From NCBI GenBank assembly GCA_024402475.1, contig JAKSTQ010000007.1:1-64000 (forward strand): DNA of 64,000 nucleotides. Reading direction: 5' to 3'. The position numbers were made by a program, and so were the translations under genes. Below are positions 9,307 to 18,896 of this stretch, one piece after another. This DNA is from Treponema sp. Its GTDB lineage: Bacteria; Spirochaetota; Spirochaetia; Treponematales; Treponemataceae. Each line of letters opens with the position of its first letter. Position 1 is the stretch's first letter. Under the pieces are notes generated by a model. It saw only the letters and a list, made by a program, of their open reading frames with translations. It searched no databases and was not told the DNA's origin.

Positions 9307-10011
9307 ATGAGTGATACAAAAAAAGTACTTATCGTAGAAGACGATGAGGGAATCCTTGAGTTTGAAAAACTTGAACTCGAACACGAAGGATTCAATGTAA
9401 CAACAGCCTTAGACGGCAGACAGGCACTGGAAAAGTTCGAAGCCGAAAACCCAGACCTGATTTTGCTTGATGTTATGCTTCCTGAACTAAACGGAATCGA
9501 GGTTCTTCGCCGTATCCGTAAGTCCAGCAATGTACCAGTAATTATGGTAACCGCCCGCAGCGAAACTTACGATAAAGTGAATGGCCTTGATTCTGGCGCT
9601 GATGACTATATAACCAAACCATTTGAAATCGAAGAACTTCTTGCACGCATCCGTACAATCATGCGCCGCATGGAAAAAATCAGTTCTTCAACTGCAGAAA
9701 CTTCAATCCTGCAGATCCGTAAACTTTCACTTAATCCACAAACACTTGATGTAATCCTTGACGGCACAAAACTCAGCCTTTCTCAGACTGAGTACCTTCT
9801 GCTTAAATGCCTCATGGAAAATAAAGATACTGTTTTAAGCCGTGATGAGATCATCAATGTTGTCTGGGGAAAAGAATATTTTATTGACGAAAACTCAGTT
9901 GATGTTTACGTCAGATATTTAAGAGCTAAAATTGATGAACCTGCCGGCGAAAAATACATTTACACAGTTCGCGGTGCAGGTTATGTAATCAGGACAGAAG
10001 AAACCAAATAA
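9307..10011 (+). CDS. OmpR/PhoB-family response regulator
   Basis: DNA-binding response regulator, 234 residues. The receiver domain (1-120) has the acidic pair EDDE, phospho-acceptor Asp in LILLDVMLPELNG, Thr in MVTARS and Lys in DDYITKPFE. The C-terminal winged helix (about 135-230) ends in YVRYLRAKIDEPAGEKYIYTVRGAGYVI, typical of OmpR-type trans_reg_C. It is one base from the histidine kinase gene, so the two form an operon and almost certainly a pair. Target genes are unknown; the secreted proteins just upstream are candidates. Confidence 0.95.
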   Translation: MSDTKKVLIVEDDEGILEFEKLELEHEGFNVTTALDGRQALEKFEAENPDLILLDVMLPELNGIEVLRRIRKSSNVPVIMVTARSETYDKVNGLDSGADDYITKPFEIEELLARIRTIMRRMEKISSSTAETSILQIRKLSLNPQTLDVILDGTKLSLSQTEYLLLKCLMENKDTVLSRDEIINVVWGKEYFIDENSVDVYVRYLRAKIDEPAGEKYIYTVRGAGYVIRTEETK

Positions 10012-10012
10012 C

Positions 10013-11440
10013 ATGAAATCTAAATCATCTTTTTTCAAATCAAAAGCATTCAAAATGGCAATAAGTTTTTCTATCGAACTTTTTATTGTCATGCTCATAT
10101 TCTCTACAGCCCTCGTCTGGTTCCTTTCACTGCAAATTAAATCAAACCAGAAAAAAGGACTTAACTACACTGTAGAAGTTATTGAACGCTATTTGACTGA
10201 ATTAAAAGATACAGATTTCATTCCGCCAGATTCTTCGGCACAGACAAATTTACTTCCTAAAATTGAAGGCCTTTCCCGCATTCCAGGTTTTATCTATTAC
10301 AGTGTTTACAACAAAGATACAAAACAGCACTATTATTTCAGTAAGAATTATCTTATCGACCTTAAACCTGCAGAAAATGCCGCAAGTTTTTATCAGAAGA
10401 ATTTTGATGAATCAGGCGATCTGTCACTTTATTACCTTACAAAAGAAGAAAATTTCCCGCCTTACGGAAACATTGTAATCGTAACTGCATTGAATATGGC
10501 ACGCAACGAACAAAGCCAGATTCTTAATGCCTTTCCTCCTATTATGCTGATGTTTGCAATGCCACTTCTAATTATTGCATTTCTCGTTGCGCTTTTCATT
10601 ACCAAACGCACTCTTAAACCAGTTTCCAAAATCACAGAAAGTGTTCCAAACTTTTCTATTGATATGAACTACAGATTCCCGGTTACAGATGCTCAGGATG
10701 AATTTGATAAACTTTCAAAAACCTTCAATACACTTTTTGAACAGATTCAAAAAGATTTTGACAGAGAAAAACAGTTTACAAGTGATGTTTCCCACGAACT
10801 TAAAACTCCGCTGGCCGTTATTCAGGGACATGCAAACCTTATCAAACGCTGGGGAAAAAACGATCCTGCTCAGTTAGAAAAATCACTCGGCTATCTCACA
10901 GCAGAAGTCGATTCAATGAAATATATTATAGAAAATCTTCTCAAACTTTCTCGTCTTGACCGCGGAACAACTAAACTTAACATCGAAAAAGTCTGCCTTA
11001 TTGATCTTCTTAACCGTCTAAAAGATGATACACTTGCCTGGGCAAAAAACAGTTCCATAACAATTAAAACTGATCTCAGTCAGGAACAGCTTGATTCACT
11101 TACAATAAACACAGACAAGGAATTAATGTATGAAGCCTGGACCAATATCATTTCCAACAGCGTAAAATTCTGTACAGACCATGATCCAGTCCTTACATTT
11201 ACAATTGAAGCTTCTGACAAAATTAAACTTACTTTCAGCGATAATGGTCCTGGAATTCCTGCTGAATCAATTCCATTTATCTTTGACCGCTTCTACCGCG
11301 CAGATTCTTCTCACAACAGAAAAATCGCCGGCAATGGACTTGGACTTTCTATCGTAAAAACAATCGCAGATTATTCCGGCGCAACGGTAGAATGTAAAAG
11401 TACCTTAGGTCAGGGAACTGACATGATTTTTACTTTCTAA
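10013..11440 (+). CDS. Sensor histidine kinase, partner of the upstream regulator
   Basis: Membrane histidine kinase, 475 residues. A first transmembrane helix (about 15-38), an extracytoplasmic sensor region (about 40-165), a second helix (about 172-195) and a HAMP-like linker are followed by the H-box SDVSHELKTPLAVIQGH, N-box NIISNSVKFC, G1 SDNGPGIP and G2 GNGLGLSIVK. All catalytic motifs are intact. Its stop overlaps by 4 bp the stop of the convergent binding-protein gene. The sensed signal is not evident. Confidence 0.95.
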   Translation: MKSKSSFFKSKAFKMAISFSIELFIVMLIFSTALVWFLSLQIKSNQKKGLNYTVEVIERYLTELKDTDFIPPDSSAQTNLLPKIEGLSRIPGFIYYSVYNKDTKQHYYFSKNYLIDLKPAENAASFYQKNFDESGDLSLYYLTKEENFPPYGNIVIVTALNMARNEQSQILNAFPPIMLMFAMPLLIIAFLVALFITKRTLKPVSKITESVPNFSIDMNYRFPVTDAQDEFDKLSKTFNTLFEQIQKDFDREKQFTSDVSHELKTPLAVIQGHANLIKRWGKNDPAQLEKSLGYLTAEVDSMKYIIENLLKLSRLDRGTTKLNIEKVCLIDLLNRLKDDTLAWAKNSSITIKTDLSQEQLDSLTINTDKELMYEAWTNIISNSVKFCTDHDPVLTFTIEASDKIKLTFSDNGPGIPAESIPFIFDRFYRADSSHNRKIAGNGLGLSIVKTIADYSGATVECKSTLGQGTDMIFTF

Positions 11441-12237
11441 AAATATTTGTCTTCGATACTTTTCATAAAGCCGTCGCTGTACATATCGTCCAGGGTTCTG
11501 GAAATAACATCAAAGAATTCTTTATTCTTTTTATTGACCATCATTCCAAACCCATGGCTTTCTTCTGCATACCAGTCAACCCGCAATTTTCCGTCAGAAT
11601 TCTTTACGATATTTTTTGATGCTACTGCTTCTGCTACAACAACATCAACGCGACCAAGTTTTAAATCTTCAAAAGCATCAAGCAGTTTATCATATTCAAG
11701 AACTTCAAATTCTGTTTTTGGTAAAAGTTCCTCATGAACAAAAACACTGCTTACAGACATTTCCTGACATGCAACTTTTAATCCTTTAAGTTTTTCTGGT
11801 TTATCCAGAATATTTTTCATGCCGGAATTTACGATTAAACATTCGCTGTTTTTAACATAAGGACGAGTTACCCAGAAATGTTTTTCTCTTTCTGGAATAA
11901 TAGTTGCTGCAGAAATCAGAATATCATAACGATTAGTTGCAAGACCTTCAAAAATTCCTGCCCACTGAGTATCAATATATTCTGGTTTTAAATTAAGGCG
12001 CCGACAGATTTCATCTGCCATATCAACATCAAAACCTATAAGAGTTTTTCCGTCTTCAGCAAGATATTCAAAAGGAGGATATCCGTATTCAATCCCTATT
12101 TTAAGAATTCCATTTTTAAGAGTCAGGCCTTCTTTCTGCGGTTCAAGACAGCTGCATTCATCTTTTTTTGCTTTTCCCTCACAGCCGCAAAGAAAAACAA
12201 GAAATACGGCAAATATAAATACTGCGATTTTTTTCAT
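11437..12237 (-). CDS. Amino-acid-type substrate-binding lipoprotein
   Basis: Family 3 solute-binding protein (PF00497) anchored as a lipoprotein: signal MKKIAVFIFAVFLVFLCGC ends in a lipobox with Cys. The mature part begins LKIGIEYGYPPFEYLAEDGKTLIGFD, with the canonical ligand-site pattern, and contains EGLATNRYDILISAATI and EREKHFWVTRPY. Such proteins feed polar amino acid ABC importers or act as sensors. No permease or ATPase gene is next to it, so it is an orphan here. Length 266 is standard. Confidence 0.9.
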   Translation of the reverse strand: MKKIAVFIFAVFLVFLCGCEGKAKKDECSCLEPQKEGLTLKNGILKIGIEYGYPPFEYLAEDGKTLIGFDVDMADEICRRLNLKPEYIDTQWAGIFEGLATNRYDILISAATIIPEREKHFWVTRPYVKNSECLIVNSGMKNILDKPEKLKGLKVACQEMSVSSVFVHEELLPKTEFEVLEYDKLLDAFEDLKLGRVDVVVAEAVASKNIVKNSDGKLRVDWYAEESHGFGMMVNKKNKEFFDVISRTLDDMYSDGFMKSIEDKYF

Positions 12238-12253
12238 TTTTCGTTTATTTAAT

Positions 12254-13168
12254 TCAGGCCTGTTCTTTTTTTTCTTTGCGTCCGCTTAACTGGTCAGCCA
12301 TTGTAATTGCCGTAAAAATCAAAACACAACCGATAATCATTATCACAGTCATTTTTTCCTTTAAGAAAATCGTACTGAAAATTACACCAAATACAGATTC
12401 AAGACTTAAGAACAACGAAGCCAGCGAAGATTCCATATATTTAAGACAAACATTCTGCAAAACAAAACATACTAGCGAACTTAAAATTCCAAGATAAAGC
12501 ATTGAACCTATTACTTTACCGGCACCTAATGCTTCTACAGGCAGCCGTCCATCCCAGAAAGGCGCAAAAATCCAGGCACTTGCTGCTGCAACCACAAACT
12601 GAATCCAGGTCAAAACCACCGGATTTTTGTCCTGTCCCCATCGGGCTGTAAAAACAATATGAAGGGCATAAAATACGCCGCAGACCAGAGTCATGACATC
12701 GCCAAAATTCATGGTTAAAAGCCCGTTGCCTTCATTACGCAGCGCAAGCATTCCGATACCGGTAAGGGCAATAAACGCACTGATAAAAACAATCAGTTCA
12801 GGGCGCTTTTTATTCAACGGCCACACAAAAAATGGAATCAGGATAACATAAACTGTTGTCAGAAAAGCATTTTTTCCGGCTGTTGTAAAATTACAGCCAA
12901 TAGTCTGAGTAATATAACCGCCGCCAAGAAAAAGCCCTGTAATAATTCCTTGAATTACATATTTTTTATCCAGAACAGCAAGGCGTTTATTCAAAACAAT
13001 TCCAAGAACAACAGCCGCAATTGAAAAACGAATTGCAGTCATATAAACCGGCGGAACAACATCCAGAGAATCCTTTACGACAACAAACGCAAAACCCCAG
13101 ATGGCTGCAGTCAAAATCAAACCTAAACTTGCAAGTACACTTATTTTTTTAACAGCAATATTCTTCAT
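12254..13168 (-). CDS. EamA/DMT-superfamily transporter
   Basis: Inner-membrane exporter-type protein with ten predicted helices formed by two EamA repeats (about residues 10-140 and 150-290); AAIWGFAFVVVKDSLDVVPP near the N-terminus and a Lys/Glu-rich C-terminal tail are typical. The ATG at 13168 is preferred; a TTG six codons upstream is also in frame. It lies 16 bp upstream of the binding-protein gene on the same strand, so the two may be co-transcribed. Substrate unknown; family members export amino acids or other metabolites. Confidence 0.85.
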   Translation of the reverse strand: MKNIAVKKISVLASLGLILTAAIWGFAFVVVKDSLDVVPPVYMTAIRFSIAAVVLGIVLNKRLAVLDKKYVIQGIITGLFLGGGYITQTIGCNFTTAGKNAFLTTVYVILIPFFVWPLNKKRPELIVFISAFIALTGIGMLALRNEGNGLLTMNFGDVMTLVCGVFYALHIVFTARWGQDKNPVVLTWIQFVVAAASAWIFAPFWDGRLPVEALGAGKVIGSMLYLGILSSLVCFVLQNVCLKYMESSLASLFLSLESVFGVIFSTIFLKEKMTVIMIIGCVLIFTAITMADQLSGRKEKKEQA

Positions 13169-13225
13169 ATAAATAGTAGAATACAATTTTTACGAAAAAC
13201 CCTCAATTAGTGCTGCCATTCAAAA

Positions 13226-13260
13226 TAAAAAACCCTTCTGACAAAACTTATCAGAAGGGC
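13226..13260 (-). terminator. Rho-independent terminator of glgP
   Basis: On the minus strand CCCTTCTGA (13251-13259 read in reverse) pairs with TCAGAAGGG across a 9-nt loop and is followed by a run of Ts (As at 13227-13232 on the plus strand). It is about 110 bp past the glgP stop. Confidence 0.85.
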
Positions 13261-13267
13261 AGCTAAG

Positions 13268-13328
13268 GTATTCAGGTGCAGAATGAATCTGCTGGTTGGT
13301 CAAAACTCATTTGAAATCACCTGAATAC
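13268..13328 (-). other. Second structured element in the glgP 3' region
   Basis: GTATTCAGGTG (13268-13278) and CACCTGAATAC (13318-13328) form a perfect 11-bp stem around a 39-nt loop that itself contains CAGA/TCTG pairing. It lies between the glgP stop and the terminator and contains no ORF. It could be a 3'-end-derived RNA or a stability element. Confidence 0.5.
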
Positions 13329-13370
13329 TCATAAATTATAAAGACCAAATTTTATTTTTGTCAAACAAAA

Positions 13371-15827
13371 TTAGTCTTTTGTTTCTACAACGAGTTTGTT
13401 CAAGTGCCAGATGTCACGAACGTAATCTTCGATTGTACGGTCACTTGAGAACTTACCGCTGTTAGCAATGTTAATAAGAGTCTTGCGTGCCCATGCTTTT
13501 TTGTCAGCATAAGCTTTTGCAATTTCTTCCTGTGCAGCACAGTAAGAGTTAAAGTCTGCGATTACGTAGAATACGTCTGGGCGCTGACCTTCAACACCGT
13601 AAACAAGGGAATCATGAAGTTCCTTGAATACCTGATGAGATGGATCATAAGTTCCGTCAACAAGCTGTTCAATAACCTTTGCAAGTGCAGGGTTGCGTGC
13701 AAGATATTCAGATGGATTGTAACTGTGTTCCTGTTCCATCTTAATAATCTGATCACTTGTAAGACCAAATACAAATGCGTTTTCTTTTCCAGCTTCTTCT
13801 ACGATTTCAATGTTAGCACCATCCATTGTTCCCAATGTAAGGGCACCATTGATCATGAACTTCATGTTTGATGTACCAGAAGCTTCAAATCCGGCAGTAG
13901 AAATCTGTTCAGAAACATCTGCAGCAGGGAAGATTTTTTCTGCAGCACTTACACAGTAGTTTTCAACAAATACAACACGGAGCTTACCACGAACACGACG
14001 GTCGTTATTTACACGGTCAGCTACAGTATTGATAAGTTTAATGATGCTCTTTGCACGGCGGTAACCAGAAGCAGCTTTTGCACCAAAGATGAATGTTCTT
14101 GCTGGTGGATTGAAAGATGGATCTTCAATAAGTTTGTTGTAAAGATACATGATATGGAGAACGTTCAAAAGCTGACGTTTGTATTCATGCAGACGTTTTA
14201 CCTGAACATCAAAGATGCTGTCTGGATCAAGGAAGTCATTCTGCTTGTGTTTGAGGTAACTTGCAAGTTCCTGTTTATTGTGAGCCTTAATTTCAATAAG
14301 TTCATTGAGAGAAGCTTCATCATCGATGAATTTTTCAAGTCCCTTAAGTTTAGGAAGATCTTTTTCCCATCCGTGTCCGATTCTCTTTGTAATAAAGTCA
14401 GCAAGGTCAGGGTTTGCATTCAACAACCAGCGGCGCTGTGTAACACCATTTGTCTTGTTATTGAATTTCTGTGGATAAAGTTCAGCCCAGTCTTTAAGTT
14501 CCTGTGTCTTCAAAAGTTCAGTATGAAGTTCAGCAACACCGTTTACGCTGAAACAAGCATGAATTGCAAGCCAAGCCATGCGAACTTTTCCGCCACCAAT
14601 AATTGACATGCGGTTCTGTTTATCGTAATCACCCGGATAATCTTTTCTGAGGTCTTCGATAAAGCGACGGTTAATTTCTTCAACAATCTGATAAACACGT
14701 GGCAAAAGTCCCTGGAAAATTTCGATAGGCCATTTTTCAAGAGCTTCAGCAAGAATTGTATGGTTAGTGTAAGCAAAAGTTTTCTGTACGATAGACCATG
14801 CTTCATCCCAGCCTACAGCATATTCATCAATAAGAATACGCATCAATTCAGGAATAGCAACTACAGGATGTGTGTCGTTCAACTGAATTACATGGTAATC
14901 AGAGAATTTTGCAAAATCAGTTCCGTAGTTAGCAACATAACGGTGAACAAGGTCCTGCAAAGAAGCACTTGAGAAGAAGTACTGCTGCTTAAGGCGCAAA
15001 GCCTTTCCGCTTGGACCGTTATCATTTGGATAAAGAACGCGGCTGATATTTTCTGCACTGTTCTGTTTTTCAACAGCACGATTGTAATGCATGTCATTAA
15101 AAAGCTGGAGATCAAAACCATCAGCACTTGTTGCTTCCCAAAGGCGCAATGTGTTTACAGTATTTGTATCAAAACCAACGATTGGCATATCGTATGGAGT
15201 AGCAATAACTTCTTCAGCATTTTCAAGATAGAATCTGTCCTGACCATCAGGAGTTTTTCCATAAACAATATTTCCACCGAACTTAACTGTTACAGCAAGG
15301 TCAGAGCGTTTGATTTCCCATGGATCGCGGTGACGAAGCCAGTTATCTGGATATTCAACCTGGTAACCGTCTTCGATGTGCTGTTCAAACATACCGTATT
15401 CATAACGGATACCATAACCATGTCCAGGATAATCCAAAGTTGCAAGAGAATCCAGGAAACAGCTTGCAAGACGACCAAGACCACCGTTACCAAGACCAGC
15501 ATCAGGTTCCTGATCTTCTACAAGGTTGTAATCAATATTCATTCCGTTAAGAACTTCTTTTACAGCATCCTTAATCTGAAGATTGATAAGGTTGTTAGAA
15601 AGAGCACGACCCATAAGGAATTCAGCTGACAAATAATAAAGCTGTTTTACATTTTTCTTTTCGTACTCAGCGCGTGTTGCCATCCAGTTGCTTGTAAACA
15701 TTTCGCGAGTACATGCGGCAACTGCATCGTACAAGTCATGACTGTTGGCATGAGAAAGATCCTTACCATACTGACGCTTAAGTCTTTCCTGAAGACTAGC
15801 CTTAAATTTTTCTGCGTCGAATTTCAT
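13371..15827 (-). CDS. glgP: Glycogen/starch phosphorylase
   Basis: Pyridoxal-phosphate enzyme releasing glucose-1-phosphate from glycogen or maltodextrin ends. Length 818 is normal. Visible hallmarks are LGNGGLGRLASCFLDS, NDTHPVVAIPELMRIL and the PLP-lysine region EASGTSNMKFMINGALTLGTMDGANIEI. AGGAGATGAAGGA precedes the ATG. It is the last gene of an HD protein-glgX-glgP operon (35 bp after glgX) and is followed by a strong terminator. Together with GlgX it would mobilise stored glycogen. Confidence 0.97.
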   Translation of the reverse strand: MKFDAEKFKASLQERLKRQYGKDLSHANSHDLYDAVAACTREMFTSNWMATRAEYEKKNVKQLYYLSAEFLMGRALSNNLINLQIKDAVKEVLNGMNIDYNLVEDQEPDAGLGNGGLGRLASCFLDSLATLDYPGHGYGIRYEYGMFEQHIEDGYQVEYPDNWLRHRDPWEIKRSDLAVTVKFGGNIVYGKTPDGQDRFYLENAEEVIATPYDMPIVGFDTNTVNTLRLWEATSADGFDLQLFNDMHYNRAVEKQNSAENISRVLYPNDNGPSGKALRLKQQYFFSSASLQDLVHRYVANYGTDFAKFSDYHVIQLNDTHPVVAIPELMRILIDEYAVGWDEAWSIVQKTFAYTNHTILAEALEKWPIEIFQGLLPRVYQIVEEINRRFIEDLRKDYPGDYDKQNRMSIIGGGKVRMAWLAIHACFSVNGVAELHTELLKTQELKDWAELYPQKFNNKTNGVTQRRWLLNANPDLADFITKRIGHGWEKDLPKLKGLEKFIDDEASLNELIEIKAHNKQELASYLKHKQNDFLDPDSIFDVQVKRLHEYKRQLLNVLHIMYLYNKLIEDPSFNPPARTFIFGAKAASGYRRAKSIIKLINTVADRVNNDRRVRGKLRVVFVENYCVSAAEKIFPAADVSEQISTAGFEASGTSNMKFMINGALTLGTMDGANIEIVEEAGKENAFVFGLTSDQIIKMEQEHSYNPSEYLARNPALAKVIEQLVDGTYDPSHQVFKELHDSLVYGVEGQRPDVFYVIADFNSYCAAQEEIAKAYADKKAWARKTLINIANSGKFSSDRTIEDYVRDIWHLNKLVVETKD

Positions 15828-15862
15828 TCCTTCATCTCCTATTAAAATTCAGGTAATTTATT

Positions 15863-18010
15863 TTATTTGCGGTTCTTACCTATCAGAACCACAAAAGAAT
15901 TCGCAGGTACTACATACCTCATTTGCGAAGTTAATATTTCTCCATCTCCTTCAGAACAGAAATCCTGTCCTTTTGGAAATGATGTATCCAGTAATCTTGT
16001 CCAGACAAAACCATCCGGAACAGTCGGCAGAATTACGGTCTTATCATGATTATCCGTATTAATGCCGCAGTAAATAATATCATCTTTGTTGTTTCTGTCG
16101 TTCCTTATGCGGTTACCGTAAATTTCAACCGCAAGGAATCTGTTCAATTTATTCCAGTCAGGAACGCGGCCATCAAAATCATACCATACAAGATCACATC
16201 CAAATTTCTTTTCTTCTTCCGTTACACCAATAAAGTCGTTGCGCTTAAAGAAAGGATGAGATTTTCTTGCATTAATAAGACGGCTGACAAAATCAATCAG
16301 TTCTTTATTTTTTTCTGCATAAGTCCAGTCAACCCAGGCATTTGGATTATCCTGACAGTATGCATTGTTGTTACCGTTTTGAGTTCTGCGGAATTCATCT
16401 CCGGCAACAAACATCGGTGTTCCCTGAGAAAGCAAAAGACAGCAGAAAAAGTTCTTTATCTGACGAAGGCGAAGGTCTTCAATTCTTGCATTTGAACATG
16501 CACCTTCAAACCCGTGATTGTATGAACAGTTATTATCCGAACCATCACGGTTTTCTTCACCATTTTCTTCGTTATGCTTACCATTATAGCTTACAACATC
16601 GTTCAGCGTAAAACCATCATGAGCAGTAATAAAGTTAATTGAATTATAAGGTTTACGACCAGAATGCTGATACAAATCAGAACTACCAGCCATTCGGGTA
16701 GCTGCCGCAGTAGAACAGAATTCATCACCACGAATAAATCGTCTGATATCATCACGGAATCTGTCATTCCATTCAGACCAGCGGCCTCCATTAAAACCGC
16801 CAACCTGATAAGCACCGCCGGCATCCCATGGTTCTGCAATAATCTTAGTAGCCGCCAAAATCGGATCTTCACTGATAGCATTTGTCAAAGGGGAAGAACC
16901 CATCAGCTGCCCGTTCTGACCGCGGGCCAGAATCGAAGCCAGGTCAAACCTGAATCCGTCGACATGCATTTCAAGAACCCAGTAACGCAGACTGTCCAGA
17001 ATAAAATCGCGGACAACAGGATGATTACAGTTAACAGTATTTCCACAGCCCGAAAAATTCATGTAATAACGTTTTTCTTTTTCTACAAGCTGATAATAAA
17101 CATCGTTCTGAATACCCTTAAATTCATAAGTGTATCCGTATTCATTGCCTTCCGCAGTATGATTGTAAACAACATCAAGGATAACTTCGATGCCCGCTTT
17201 GTGGAATTCCTTGACCATCTGTTTGAATTCAGTTACACAGCCGCCTGGAGTTTTGTCCCATGCAAAAGTATGTTTAGGTGCAAAAAATCCCAGTGTGCTG
17301 TAACCCCAGTAGTTAGTAAGGCGTTCACCGTTTTTAGGATTAGTATTACCGTTTTCAAATTCATCAAATTCAAAAACAGGCAAAAGCTCAACAGCAGTAA
17401 TACCAAGATTTTTAAGGTAAGGAATTTTTTCAACGATACCTTTATAAGTTCCAGGACAGCTTACACCGCTTGTAGGAGAAGCAGTAAAGCCCTTAAGGTG
17501 AGTTTCGTAAATTACAGACTCATTCAAAGGACGGTTAATAGGCTTGTCACCTTCCCAGTCAAAAGCCTTGTCATCAATAACAACACATTTTGGGAACTGA
17601 CTTACTTCTGCCGGTTCAAGATAGCGGGCTGCTTCTGTATGAGCATCAGGATGAGCAGCATAATGTTTATAGATAGAACCTTCACTTAAAGCCTTTGCAT
17701 AAGGATCAAGAAGATATTTAGACCAGTCATATCTCAGGCCACGGCTTTCATCAAAAGGACCGTCAATTCTATAAAGATAAAGACAACCAGCTTTAATACC
17801 TGGAATAAAAGCATGCCAGATATCACCAGTTCTGTTTTTTGCGGAATCAAATTCAGCCATGGCGTATGGAACACCACTGCTATCCTTTTCAAAAAAGTAA
17901 AGGACAACTTTAGTCGCATCACGAGAGAAAATTGAAAAATTAACACCTTCTGAAGTTACCACAGCCCCAAGCGGACCAGGATTACCTTCAAGAACCGAAA
18001 CCTTCTCCAT
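15863..18010 (-). CDS. glgX: Glycogen debranching enzyme / isoamylase-type GH13
   Basis: Hydrolyses alpha-1,6 branches of phosphorylase-limit glycogen. The N-terminal CBM48-like domain starts PGPLGAVVTSEGVNFSIFS (about 10-110). The GH13 barrel shows VILDVVYNHTAEG, then DGFRFDLASILAR carrying the catalytic Asp, IIAEPWDAGG with the acid Glu, and FITAHDGFTLNDVVSYN. Length 715 matches GlgX/TreX. It is 10 bp downstream of the HD-domain gene and directly upstream of glgP, which supports a glycogen breakdown role. Confidence 0.95.
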   Translation of the reverse strand: MEKVSVLEGNPGPLGAVVTSEGVNFSIFSRDATKVVLYFFEKDSSGVPYAMAEFDSAKNRTGDIWHAFIPGIKAGCLYLYRIDGPFDESRGLRYDWSKYLLDPYAKALSEGSIYKHYAAHPDAHTEAARYLEPAEVSQFPKCVVIDDKAFDWEGDKPINRPLNESVIYETHLKGFTASPTSGVSCPGTYKGIVEKIPYLKNLGITAVELLPVFEFDEFENGNTNPKNGERLTNYWGYSTLGFFAPKHTFAWDKTPGGCVTEFKQMVKEFHKAGIEVILDVVYNHTAEGNEYGYTYEFKGIQNDVYYQLVEKEKRYYMNFSGCGNTVNCNHPVVRDFILDSLRYWVLEMHVDGFRFDLASILARGQNGQLMGSSPLTNAISEDPILAATKIIAEPWDAGGAYQVGGFNGGRWSEWNDRFRDDIRRFIRGDEFCSTAAATRMAGSSDLYQHSGRKPYNSINFITAHDGFTLNDVVSYNGKHNEENGEENRDGSDNNCSYNHGFEGACSNARIEDLRLRQIKNFFCCLLLSQGTPMFVAGDEFRRTQNGNNNAYCQDNPNAWVDWTYAEKNKELIDFVSRLINARKSHPFFKRNDFIGVTEEEKKFGCDLVWYDFDGRVPDWNKLNRFLAVEIYGNRIRNDRNNKDDIIYCGINTDNHDKTVILPTVPDGFVWTRLLDTSFPKGQDFCSEGDGEILTSQMRYVVPANSFVVLIGKNRK

Positions 18011-18020
18011 ACTAAAACAC

Positions 18021-18644
18021 CTATTCTAAAATCCAGCCTTTTTTAACGGCAAGATCAATATTCTTTTCTACCCATTTCCACAGATCAGGCATAAACTCTT
18101 TGATCGGAGCATCACGCTTTTCAACATCTGCACGGGTCACTTTTCCTTCGACCCAGGTATGACCTTCTGTCACCATATTGTGAATAAAAGGCTGAACGCG
18201 ATCCATACAGTTTGCATACTTTGAATCAACAGTTTCAAATGCCTCAAATTCTTCCCATAAGCCGCGGATCATTTTGCCCTCTTCTTCCGGAAGCATAGCA
18301 AAAAGTCTGTCGGCAGATTCAAGTTCACGCTTAGCCTTATCAAGATTTGCAGATTTATCAAAAGCAAAAGTATCGCCGGCATAAATCTCAATCAGGTCGT
18401 GAACAACACACATCGCACAGGCACGCAGAATATCAGGTTCCTGCTTTGCAAATTTCCTGAACATCAAAGCCATCACAGCAATATGCCAGGAATGTTCGGC
18501 GTCATTTTCACGGCGGCTCGAATCAGTCAAAAGTGTACGACGCAAAATCGAAGTCATCTTATCAATTTCAATTGTAAATTTAATCGCCTTACCGATATCT
18601 TCATTATCAGCCTGCGAAATAAGATCAATCCAATTGTCAGACAT
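18021..18644 (-). CDS. HD-domain phosphohydrolase (YfbR/HDDC2-like)
   Basis: Metal-dependent phosphohydrolase of the HD superfamily, 207 residues. The motif H...HD...D is visible as NDAEHSWHIAVMALMF, then CAMCVVHDLIEIYAGDTFAFD. Relatives are 5'-deoxynucleotidases acting on dNMPs. The ATG at 18644 follows GAGGTG by 5 nt; a TTG four codons further up is less likely. It is first in the operon with glgX and glgP. Why a nucleotidase-like enzyme is tied to glycogen genes is unclear; the link may be only positional. Confidence 0.85.
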   Translation of the reverse strand: MSDNWIDLISQADNEDIGKAIKFTIEIDKMTSILRRTLLTDSSRRENDAEHSWHIAVMALMFRKFAKQEPDILRACAMCVVHDLIEIYAGDTFAFDKSANLDKAKRELESADRLFAMLPEEEGKMIRGLWEEFEAFETVDSKYANCMDRVQPFIHNMVTEGHTWVEGKVTRADVEKRDAPIKEFMPDLWKWVEKNIDLAVKKGWILE

Positions 18645-18662
18645 CACACACCTCAAATAAAT

Positions 18663-18691
18663 ATTTTATCATAGTAAGCGAGCCTTCACAA
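18663..18691 (-). promoter_or_regulatory. Promoter of the HD-glgX-glgP operon
   Basis: On the minus strand TTGTGA (18686-18691), 17-nt spacer, TAAAAT (18663-18668), with GAGGTG and the ATG at 18644 downstream. Confidence 0.55.
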
Positions 18692-18705
18692 TAATAAACC
18701 GTAGT

Positions 18706-18724
18706 TAGTTTATATTATAAACTA
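18706..18724. promoter_or_regulatory. Perfect 19-bp palindrome between divergent genes
   Basis: TAGTTTATA-T-TATAAACTA. It lies just upstream of the operon promoter at 18663-18691 and about 170 bp before the S1 gene, the right place for an operator acting on one or both. The regulator is not identified. The rest of the 250-bp gap is A+T-rich without other clear signals. Confidence 0.5.
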
Positions 18725-18896
18725 TCTCACCTTTTGTGGCAATATTAGCCTGATTTTTCTGCAAATATATCGATTCAAGGGAATTGAATGGATATTCTGG
18801 TTTTTATCCCGTTCCTATTTTCCTTTCTATATATATGTGCTATATTTAAAATACTTCACCTCGCAAAAATTTTAATCAAATATACGGAGGTTCTCA

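Noticed and set aside
16664-17689. Plus-strand ORF of 341 codons
   Set aside because: Antisense to glgX, which has all GH13 motifs; no ribosome site or family.
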